Shown: positions 1 through 4,435, counted from the first letter of the stretch. The stretch: 6,252 nucleotides of DNA from Candidatus Kaiserbacteria bacterium (GCA_003545515.1 DPYD01000021.1:1-6252), one strand, 5' to 3'. The notes: generated by a model not told the origin, from the letters alone. Numbers and translations are program-made.

Positions 1-52
1 CATTGCTTCCACATGTTCGAAAATATTCCTTCAAAACAAGATCCCACAGCCG

Positions 53-66
53 TTCCATATATAGAA
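53..66. promoter_or_regulatory. Palindromic operator-like site O1
   Basis: The sequence is TTCCATATATAGAA, the array consensus with one change in the right half. It is the exact reverse complement of sites O2 and O6. With its flanks (49-68) it is identical over 20 bases to the flanked O6 (793-812), in the opposite orientation. It lies 51 bp, about five helical turns, upstream of O2, a spacing that suits a looped or cooperative repressor complex. Confidence 0.75.
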
Positions 67-103
67 TCGCACATTACAAACCACGACGGCTTACTATTCA
101 CCG

Positions 104-117
104 TTCTATATATGGAA
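104..117. promoter_or_regulatory. Palindromic operator-like site O2, at the regulator promoter
   Basis: The sequence is TTCTATATATGGAA, with one change in the left half. It ends 16 bp before the -10 candidate at 134-139, so it covers the place where the -35 element of the regulator gene should be. A protein bound here would block RNA polymerase, which is the best positional argument for autorepression. Confidence 0.8.
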
Positions 118-133
118 TCATGCGAAAATTCGT

Positions 134-139
134 TATCAT
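134..139 (+). promoter_or_regulatory. Candidate -10 element of the regulator gene
   Basis: TATCAT differs from TATAAT at one base. Six bases separate it from the ATG at 146, so transcription would begin at or within a base of the start codon. No convincing -35 hexamer is seen at 17-18 bp upstream; that position lies in operator O2. Confidence 0.45.
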
Positions 140-145
140 ACACAC

Positions 146-595
146 ATGAAGCGAAAGATGCGCGACCTGACGAAGAAGGAGATTATCGTAACACTGGATG
201 CGCTGTACACAGCGGCCAGTGCCATTAAGGGACGAGACGCCGTAAAACTTTTCCTGCGCGATTTGCTGACCTCAAGCGAGCGCATCATGCTTGGCAGACG
301 TATCATCATCGCGCGGATGCTTATTGCGGGAGTATCACACGAAGAAATTGAAAGGAGGCTTCGCGTCGGCAGAGGGACGATTGGGCGCGTAAATAAATGG
401 CTTCACGACCAGTTTCCCGGTTTTGAGAAAGCGATAGCAGAGATGGAACGAATATATGAACTTCGCTCGAAAAGAAGTACGCGCGGCCTTGAACCATTTT
501 CTGCTTCCTGGATGAGACGTCGCTATCCGCTCATGTTTTGGTTTATCCCCGATTCGAAACGACAGCGTCGCGATTCTGACCTGTATCCCTGGTGA
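146..595 (+). CDS. TrpR/YerC-superfamily DNA-binding regulator, probable autorepressor
   Basis: The 149-residue product resembles the TrpR/YerC (YecD) family of helix-turn-helix repressors. Seen: an N-terminal helical part (about 8-40), the family-like stretch LTSSERIMLGRRIIIARML at about 41-59, then a helix-turn-helix around residues 62-86 with SHEEIERRLRVGRGTIGRVN, matching the family pattern 'YxxIxxxxGxSxxTIxRV'. A basic, aromatic tail (about 105-149; RSKR, MRRRYP, KRQRR) extends past the usual end of this roughly 90-110 residue family. No Shine-Dalgarno precedes the ATG. TATCAT at 134-139 places transcription start at about the ATG, so the message may be leaderless. A second ATG at 158 is an alternative start. 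Six copies of one palindrome flank the gene, two upstream and four downstream, which suggests that the protein binds them and controls its own expression (inference). The ligand, if any, is unknown; tryptophan binding should not be assumed from the family name. Confidence 0.85.
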   Translation: MKRKMRDLTKKEIIVTLDALYTAASAIKGRDAVKLFLRDLLTSSERIMLGRRIIIARMLIAGVSHEEIERRLRVGRGTIGRVNKWLHDQFPGFEKAIAEMERIYELRSKRSTRGLEPFSASWMRRRYPLMFWFIPDSKRQRRDSDLYPW

Positions 596-599
596 GTTG

Positions 600-613
600 T
601 TCCATATATGGAA
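600..613. promoter_or_regulatory. Palindromic operator-like site O3
   Basis: A perfect copy, TTCCATATATGGAA, beginning four bases after the regulator's stop codon (593-595). Its right flank GGAATCGAGCG resembles the O2 flank GGAATCATGCG, so the similarity reaches beyond the core. Confidence 0.75.
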
Positions 614-651
614 TCGAGCGATTGATGACCGTAGTTCTTCCGTGCCACTCT

Positions 652-690
652 CTACCTTATCGTACTACCTTATCGTCCTACTTTATCCTT
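652..690. repeat. 13-bp tandem repeat, three copies
   Basis: Three adjacent units are seen: CTACCTTATCGTA (652-664), CTACCTTATCGTC (665-677) and CTACTTTATCCTT (678-690). The first two differ only at the last base; the third has diverged. The repeat lies between O3 and O4 in non-coding sequence. Replication slippage would explain it, though iterated binding sites are also possible. Confidence 0.7.
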
Positions 691-698
691 GTCTCCAT

Positions 699-722
699 CT
701 TGATTCCATATATGGAATCAAG
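699..722. promoter_or_regulatory. Palindromic operator-like site O4, 24-bp perfect palindrome
   Basis: The core TTCCATATATGGAA (704-717) is extended by CTTGA on the left and TCAAG on the right, so all 24 bases from 699 to 722 form a perfect palindrome. This is the most symmetrical of the six sites and the likeliest highest-affinity one (inference). Confidence 0.75.
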
Positions 723-771
723 CAAACGATAGCAGTCGTCTCTGTTCTGTCTCGTTTGTAACTTCACCCAA

Positions 772-785
772 TTCCATATATGGAA
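772..785. promoter_or_regulatory. Palindromic operator-like site O5
   Basis: A perfect TTCCATATATGGAA. It is paired with O6, with a centre-to-centre distance of 23 bp, about two helical turns, the closest spacing in the array. Confidence 0.75.
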
Positions 786-794
786 CAAGGGAGA

Positions 795-808
795 TTCTAT
801 ATATGGAA
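795..808. promoter_or_regulatory. Palindromic operator-like site O6
   Basis: The sequence is TTCTATATATGGAA, the same variant as O2. It is the last of the array and lies 20 bases before the ATG of the dubious 16-codon ORF at 828. No further copy is seen between here and the window end. Confidence 0.75.
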
Positions 809-827
809 CGGCGAGATTTGGAGTGAT

Positions 828-878
828 ATGAAAAGAAAAGAAAAGAGGAAGAGAGAGAAAGAAAAGAGTAACTTTTGA
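828..878 (+). other. Homopurine tract with a dubious 16-codon basic ORF
   Basis: Bases 830-868 are 39 consecutive purines. An ATG at 828 opens a 16-residue reading frame rich in Lys, Arg and Glu (MKRKEKRKREKEKSNF), ending in TGA at 876-878. A GGAG at 820-823 lies only four bases before the ATG. A purine run read in any frame gives Lys/Arg/Glu/Gly codons, so the composition is no evidence for a protein. It is listed because it follows O5/O6 directly and could be a leader peptide or regulated micro-ORF. Most likely it is simply low-complexity DNA. Confidence 0.15.
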
Positions 879-887
879 AAAATTCTT

Positions 888-919
888 TGGCCGCGGCGGA
901 TTTAATACCGCCGCGGCCA
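888..919 (-). terminator. Strong GC hairpin, probable terminator of the fabI unit
   Basis: A perfect 12-bp stem, TGGCCGCGGCGG (888-899) with CCGCCGCGGCCA (908-919), closes an 8-base loop. It lies 11 bases beyond the stop of the 82-codon gene (931). On the minus strand it is followed by AAGAATTTTTC, a short and imperfect U-run; on the plus strand no U-run follows. It may stop transcription from both sides of this convergent junction. Confidence 0.65.
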
Positions 920-930
920 GTTGATGAAGA

Positions 931-1179
931 CTAAGTCTTCACAGAGAGCTTCTCATCTCTCCCGCCATACAGAACGATAACTGCTCCTGCGGCGACGAGA
1001 TCTCGGCTGACGTGGAGCCGAAGAAGCAAAGACGCTCGATCAAAGGTGAGATCATTCAGTTTCTCCCCGATCCTCTTCCTCGCTTCTTCGGCGGAGAGAT
1101 GCGCTCTCTGCGCCGCCGCAAGGCGTATCCGAAGCCACCGCTTCACAGTGGCAATAGAAAGCTCAGACTTTGTTGACAT
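931..1179 (-). CDS. Small hypothetical protein translationally coupled to fabI
   Basis: The 82-residue product is not recognised. It is mostly helical-looking, rich in Ala, Arg and Leu (TVKRWLRIRLAAAQRAHLSA, then EEARKRIGEKLN), with a short hydrophobic stretch LVAAGAVIVLYGG near residues 61-73 that could be a buried strand. The start at 1179 is chosen because GAAGGAG lies six bases before it, on the complement of 1186-1192. This Shine-Dalgarno is inside fabI, and the first 17 bases overlap the fabI end, so ribosomes finishing fabI could restart here. The 12-bp hairpin at 888-919 follows. The overlap and good ribosome-binding site make it a real gene despite the lack of a family. A role linked to the reductase is only a guess from position. 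Confidence 0.7.
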   Translation of the reverse strand: MSTKSELSIATVKRWLRIRLAAAQRAHLSAEEARKRIGEKLNDLTFDRASLLLRLHVSRDLVAAGAVIVLYGGRDEKLSVKT

Positions 1180-2002
1180 ACACTTCTCCTTCTCTTTCAC
1201 CGGTGATATGAAGTACCCGCCCCATAGCGCCGTAGATTTTCGCGGCATTGCGGACGGGTGGAAGCTTGGGAACACTAGAACCACAGTCCACGAAACGGAT
1301 CTGTCCCGTTACCCCAGAGCTTTCGGGACTAAGGAGATAGGCCGCTTCGTTGGCGATCTCTTGAAGAGTCGCCCGCCGTCCGAGCGGGGACATCCCTTCG
1401 GCCCAGTCGCCGATGACGCGGAAGTGCTGAATTCCGCGCGCCGACAGCGTATCCTCGGGGCTTGCGGAGATTGCATTCACGCGGATGCCGTGCTCACCGA
1501 GGTCAAACGCGGCATACCGGACGCTCGCTTCGAGAGCCGCTTTCGCTGGCCCCATGATGTTGTAGTGGGGCCACGGCCGCGACGCGTCGAACGTGAGCGT
1601 CAAGATGCTACCTCCGTCGGGCATGAGAAGCGTCGCGCGGCGAGCGATCTCGATGAACGAGTAGCACGAAATCATCATCGTCGTCGCGAAGTTCTCACGG
1701 GATGTGTCGATGAAGCGCCCTCGCAACTCGTTCTTGTCAGAGAAGGCGATGCCGTGTACGATGCCGTGAAAAGGTCCGAGGGGCGCGAGTTTTCGGAAGC
1801 AATCCTCGACCTGCTCCGGATCCCCGACCTCACACCCGTAGACGTGTTCAATGCCAAAGGGATGGGCGAGTTTCCTAACACGTTCAAGCATCATCGGATG
1901 TGACACCAGAACGACATCGGCTTTGTCAGCGAGCATGCGTTGGGCGATTGCCCAGCAGAGCGAGCGATCATTTGCCACGCCGAATATGGCCACGCGTCTC
2001 AT
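1163..2002 (-). CDS. fabI: Enoyl-[acyl-carrier-protein] reductase, FabI/InhA type
   Basis: The product is a 279-residue short-chain dehydrogenase of the FabI group, which reduces enoyl-ACP with NAD(P)H in the last step of each fatty-acid elongation round in the cytosol. Seen: the FabI cofactor motif FGVANDRSLCWAIA (7-20), CYSFIEIA (113-120), and the catalytic Tyr147-x6-Lys154 in HYNIMGPAK followed by AALEASVRYAA. The residue equivalent to E. coli Tyr146 is Phe138, nine residues before Tyr147, the same residue and spacing as recalled for mycobacterial InhA. The normally conserved SAGPIRTLA is SASPEDTLS (179-187), and VDGG is VDCG (238-241). About 25 extra residues follow the usual C-terminus. 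The start at 2002 has AAGGA seven bases upstream; the longer start at 2086 has no family support. Activity is likely but not certain given the substitutions. Confidence 0.88.
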   Translation of the reverse strand: MRRVAIFGVANDRSLCWAIAQRMLADKADVVLVSHPMMLERVRKLAHPFGIEHVYGCEVGDPEQVEDCFRKLAPLGPFHGIVHGIAFSDKNELRGRFIDTSRENFATTMMISCYSFIEIARRATLLMPDGGSILTLTFDASRPWPHYNIMGPAKAALEASVRYAAFDLGEHGIRVNAISASPEDTLSARGIQHFRVIGDWAEGMSPLGRRATLQEIANEAAYLLSPESSGVTGQIRFVDCGSSVPKLPPVRNAAKIYGAMGRVLHITGEREGEVYVNKV

Positions 2003-2025
2003 GGCGCATTCCTTTCTATGTTTGC

Positions 2026-2047
2026 GATTCCGCAACATTACGGAATC
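2026..2047. promoter_or_regulatory. Inverted repeat in the fabI leader
   Basis: GATTCCG (2026-2032) and CGGAATC (2041-2047) are perfect complements separated by 8 bases. This could be a small RNA hairpin or a protein site. The GATTCC/GGAATC arms equal the arms of operator O4, but here they are 10 bases apart instead of 6, so the same dimer would not fit in the same way. Confidence 0.45.
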
Positions 2048-2057
2048 TCTACATGTA

Positions 2058-2086
2058 ACAGTACGCACCGTCGAAAACGAAGTCAA
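2058..2086 (-). promoter_or_regulatory. Candidate sigma70-type promoter of fabI
   Basis: On the minus strand TTGACT (complement of 2081-2086) is followed after 17 bp by TACTGT (complement of 2058-2063). The -35 is one base from consensus; the -10 is poor. Start would be near 2051, giving a leader of about 50 nt that contains the inverted repeat at 2026-2047. Confidence 0.4.
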
Positions 2087-2118
2087 TTGCCGGATATGGC
2101 AGAAGTTAAGCGTCGGCA

Positions 2119-2124
2119 GTTATC
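2119..2124. repeat. Left direct repeat of the MITE-like element
   Basis: GTTATC ends exactly where the left terminal inverted repeat begins. The joined, element-free site would read GCAGTTATCTACAGC and contain TTATCTACA, one base from the DnaA box consensus. Confidence 0.5.
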
Positions 2125-2255
2125 CCACACACTTACTGTGCCGTCGCCTCTTTATGGATTCCAAGAATGACCATGTCTTTTTGTAGCGATAGGTGAAGAA
2201 GCCGCTCCTGTTTCGTCTTATAACGGCATGGAATTACGGCACAGTAAGTGTGCGG
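2125..2255. mobile_element. MITE-like element, 131 bp
   Basis: Terminal inverted repeats at 2125-2144 and 2236-2255 match at 19 of 20 positions (core CACACTTACTGTGCCGT exact on both sides). The element is flanked directly by GTTATC at 2119-2124 and 2256-2261, as a target-site duplication would be. An alternative reading is 21-bp repeats with a 4-bp TTAT duplication. No ORF of useful length lies inside, so it would need a transposase in trans. A further internal pair ATTCCA (2158-2163) and TGGAAT (2229-2234) continues the symmetry weakly. As RNA it would form a long hairpin, so a structured RNA or attenuator is the main alternative. Confidence 0.55.
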
Positions 2256-2261
2256 GTTATC
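2256..2261. repeat. Right direct repeat of the MITE-like element
   Basis: GTTATC begins exactly where the right terminal inverted repeat ends. It overlaps the DnaA-box-like TTATCTACA at 2257-2265. Confidence 0.5.
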
Positions 2262-2266
2262 TACAG

Positions 2267-2285
2267 CTATTCTCAAAAAGAATAG
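2267..2285. promoter_or_regulatory. Operator-like inverted repeat upstream of arginase
   Basis: CTATTCT (2267-2273) and AGAATAG (2279-2285) form a perfect 7-bp inverted repeat around CAAAA. CTATTCT recurs at 2304-2310, overlapping the candidate -10, and the right arm overlaps the candidate -35 at 2283-2288. The placement suits a repressor of the arginase gene. No regulator for it is seen in the window. Confidence 0.4.
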
Positions 2286-2310
2286 ACAACACGCTTTGCA
2301 GTGCTATTCT
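2283..2310 (+). promoter_or_regulatory. Candidate promoter of the arginase gene
   Basis: TAGACA (2283-2288) is one base from TTGACA. TATTCT (2305-2310) follows after 16 bp and is two bases from TATAAT. Start near 2317 would leave only about 8 bases before the ATG at 2325. Confidence 0.35.
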
Positions 2311-2324
2311 TGCCGCACAAAGAA

Positions 2325-3341
2325 ATGGCACAGGATAATCTTTCATATTACGAGAGCGAATCCGAAGGCAAGAGTGTCGCCATCGTCGGTGTCCCTATGG
2401 GGCTCGGAAGTGACGAGAGAGGACTGCAGGATGCGCCTCGTTATCTACTCGATCATGGACTTGAGGATGTCATCGCGTCCATTGGCGCAGAAATTACCGA
2501 TATCATAATGGTTCCTTGCAGGAATCCGGAGCGCGTAGTATCCGCAGGATATGCAAAATATTTGGATGAAGTTATCGCGGCTTCGCGCGTGTCTTCTGTA
2601 GTAGTTGGGCGCGCGGTGCGCCGAGGCGACTTTGTTCTCGCACTTGGCGGCGATCATTCTATAGCGCTCGGTACAATCGCAGGCGCGGCTACCGCATTAG
2701 AGCATCGTACACTCGGCGTCATTTGGATAGACGCACACCCAGATGCAAACACGGACACATCGACGTTTTCAGGCAACATTCATGGCATGCCCGCCGCCGC
2801 TTTGATGGGTTTTGGGCATCCGCTTCTCACCGGAGTGGGCAGAGAAAAGGAGTGCAGTGTATTGCCCGAACATTTTCTTTACCTTGGACTTAAAGACATC
2901 GACAAAGCAGAGATAGATTTTCTGCGCCGCGAATCCATTTCTGCGATCACCATGTTGGATATTGCGGAACGCGGTCTTGCGCGCGCCATGCGCGCGATAG
3001 ATGCACTCCGACGAAAAGTCGACGTGGTATGGGTCAGTATGGACATGGATTCCATCGACAAAGAATATGCGCCAGGAGTGGGCATGCCAACATCAGGCGG
3101 ATTGACTCGGCGCGAGGCACTCGCTCTTGCTCACTACATCGGGCATACGTGTCTGCTCGCCGGTATTGATGTTGTTGAGATACATCCAGCGAAGGATGAA
3201 AAAGAAAAGACGACTACTCTCGCATTTGAGCTCATCGCACTATTCTTAGGTGGCAAGTACAGTTGGTATGAGAAATATATGGATGACTATCGGCACACGA
3301 ATATTTCAAATGAACGCACGAAAGTCAGGCGAAGCAAATGA
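2325..3341 (+). CDS. rocF: Arginase (ureohydrolase family)
   Basis: The 338-residue product should hydrolyse L-arginine to ornithine and urea with a two-manganese centre. All six expected metal ligands are present: His111 in GGDHS, Asp136/His138/Asp140 in DAHPDAN, and Asp240/Asp242 in SMDMDSID. Arginase-specific features also fit: Asn142 after the DAHPD motif, SGNIHGMP at 149-156 with His153, LKDID at 189-193, and Glu286 in VVEIHPA. Agmatinases lack this combination, so arginase is preferred. It is longer than the usual 300 or so residues because of a short N-terminal extension and a polar, basic tail (about 312-338). The ATG at 2325 is chosen over a GTG at 2301; neither has a Shine-Dalgarno. 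It stands alone, divergent from fabI and convergent with the next gene. Its purpose here (nitrogen, ornithine or polyamine supply) cannot be told from context. Confidence 0.93.
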   Translation: MAQDNLSYYESESEGKSVAIVGVPMGLGSDERGLQDAPRYLLDHGLEDVIASIGAEITDIIMVPCRNPERVVSAGYAKYLDEVIAASRVSSVVVGRAVRRGDFVLALGGDHSIALGTIAGAATALEHRTLGVIWIDAHPDANTDTSTFSGNIHGMPAAALMGFGHPLLTGVGREKECSVLPEHFLYLGLKDIDKAEIDFLRRESISAITMLDIAERGLARAMRAIDALRRKVDVVWVSMDMDSIDKEYAPGVGMPTSGGLTRREALALAHYIGHTCLLAGIDVVEIHPAKDEKEKTTTLAFELIALFLGGKYSWYEKYMDDYRHTNISNERTKVRRSK

Positions 3342-3368
3342 AAAGATTTTCGACGTCTTTGGGGTTAT

Positions 3369-4325
3369 TCAAACAAACTCGTTCTTTTTGAAAATCGCAT
3401 AATTTTCCCCACGCAACTCTTTTTCCCTGAGTGGCAATATGGTCTTGATCGATATTTCAATGGCAGTACCACCGACCCTTTCGATATTGCACATAAGTTT
3501 CGTAGCGCCATTCGCGGCCGATGAGTTTTGTTTTTTTGCCATCTCTATCAATTTTTTGTAATTCTGCACTACGTTTTGTTCCGTTCCGAACACTTCTTTT
3601 ACTGCATGAGCCGCTTCTTCATAGGTTACAACACCTTCATCCTTGGATTCTTCCGATACGTTTTTTAGTTCCTCATCTGTTTCAATCTCGGTATTTTCCC
3701 AGAAATCCTCTCCGACGTCCTTAACCGACGGGGACATACCTTCGCTGTCGAGAATTCCCATACATGTATACTTTCCGGTGCCCCTCAATACGTTCGCTTG
3801 GACTAGAGGCAGTAAAATCCATCCTCCCGGCGCGACATTTTTCAAGAGGCGCGACGAGGGACGCACCTTTTCATTCATAACGATGACGACATCAGCTTGC
3901 TCCGATATTCTATGTTTCTCCGCTATCCCTTTTTCCGCATCATATCCGCGGTCTTTCAGTAGTTTTGCTTCACCTCTTGTTTCGGTCAGGAATTTTATGT
4001 TTTTTGAGTCCTTGAGTCCGAATGCACGCGTGATGGCGACATCTAATTCTGGGTTTATAACGTAGAAGTTGAGATTTTCAGGGTTCGCATGTTTGACGGA
4101 AGGGAATGCATTTCTAAAAGTGCGTAACGCCTTGATATCTTTCATGTGTACCTCGAGCGGTTTGCCCTTTCCAAAATCGCGTTCAAGTTTTTCTACAAAC
4201 TTCGCTTCGTTCACCTTATCGTTTTCCGCGATCCTCAATTGAGTATCCTTCTCACTATCATCAACGCGAGGATTATGGGAAGGAGATTCAGATATTCGGT
4301 GAGACTTGCGAGAGGATTGTGCCAT
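3369..4325 (-). CDS. Hypothetical protein with possible Rossmann-like core
   Basis: The 318-residue product is not recognised. Seen: a polar, probably disordered N-terminus (1-40; Ser, Arg, Asp rich), a charged helical part (40-75), and an alpha/beta core in which ADVVIVMNEKV (144-154) followed by LLKNVAPGGWILLPL (160-174) resembles the strand-loop-strand at the end of a class I methyltransferase fold. An acidic linker (about 203-232) and helices (234-273) follow, then a strand-like C-terminal part (286-318). No glycine-rich SAM-binding loop is obvious, so a methyltransferase assignment would be premature. The ATG at 4325 is chosen because a near-perfect extended -10 ends seven bases before it; a longer start at 4451 would read through that promoter. 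It converges on arginase with 27 bases between stops and diverges from the DUF1761 gene. Confidence 0.8.
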   Translation of the reverse strand: MAQSSRKSHRISESPSHNPRVDDSEKDTQLRIAENDKVNEAKFVEKLERDFGKGKPLEVHMKDIKALRTFRNAFPSVKHANPENLNFYVINPELDVAITRAFGLKDSKNIKFLTETRGEAKLLKDRGYDAEKGIAEKHRISEQADVVIVMNEKVRPSSRLLKNVAPGGWILLPLVQANVLRGTGKYTCMGILDSEGMSPSVKDVGEDFWENTEIETDEELKNVSEESKDEGVVTYEEAAHAVKEVFGTEQNVVQNYKKLIEMAKKQNSSAANGATKLMCNIERVGGTAIEISIKTILPLREKELRGENYAIFKKNEFV

Positions 4326-4332
4326 CCCTGAG

Positions 4333-4341
4333 ATTATATCA
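4333..4341 (-). promoter_or_regulatory. Extended -10 promoter giving a probable leaderless transcript
   Basis: The minus strand reads TGATATAAT, a consensus TATAAT with the TGn extension. CTCAGGG and then the ATG at 4325 follow. With normal spacing transcription starts on or next to the A of the ATG. The -35 position (TGTGCA, complement of 4356-4361, 17-bp spacing) is weak, which an extended -10 can tolerate. Confidence 0.65.
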
Positions 4342-4374
4342 AAGCGCAAAGAATGTGCACAGGTCGGGTCTAGA

Positions 4375-4391
4375 CGTGTATCACGTACACG
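4375..4391. promoter_or_regulatory. Small inverted repeat between divergent genes
   Basis: CGTGTA (4375-4380) and TACACG (4386-4391) are perfect complements around TCACG. The repeat lies in the 110-bp gap between the hypothetical gene and the DUF1761 gene. It is short enough to be chance; a shared operator is possible. Confidence 0.25.
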
Positions 4392-4435
4392 ATACCATTT
4401 TAGATACGCACTAGCAGTTAACTTTTCATAGTGAT

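Noticed and set aside
1..14. Possible start of a divergent minus-strand gene (ATG at 14, AAGGA about 12 bases upstream)
   Set aside because: Only four codons (MWKQ) lie in the window and the next begins TG, which may be a stop. It cannot be supported without sequence to the left.
13..228. A 71-codon plus-strand frame overlapping the regulator start
   Set aside because: It runs through operators O1 and O2 and into the regulator in another frame, with no ribosome-binding site or recognisable protein.
49..812. CRISPR array
   Set aside because: The palindromes are 14-24 bp and irregularly spaced (23 to 496 bp), with a gene inside and no constant-length spacers or cas genes.
1046..1903. A 285-codon open frame on the plus strand
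   Set aside because: It lies antisense to fabI and the 82-codon gene, has no family resemblance, and is explained by the G+C-rich codon usage of fabI. Catalytic motifs are all on the minus strand.
2003..2086. Upstream extension of fabI to an ATG at 2086
   Set aside because: The extra 28 residues do not fit FabI, would cover the promoter candidate, and the ATG at 2002 has a proper Shine-Dalgarno.
2119..2261. Integron attC site
   Set aside because: The ends do not carry the needed RYYYAAC and GTTRRRY core sites; GTTATCT breaks the purine rule.
2301..2324. GTG start for arginase at 2301
   Set aside because: It adds eight residues with no family support, overlaps the candidate -10, and has no Shine-Dalgarno. 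It remains possible.
3342..3368. Terminator hairpin between arginase and the convergent hypothetical gene
   Set aside because: Only a 5-bp AAAGA/TCTTT stem with a 9-base loop can be drawn, too weak to call.
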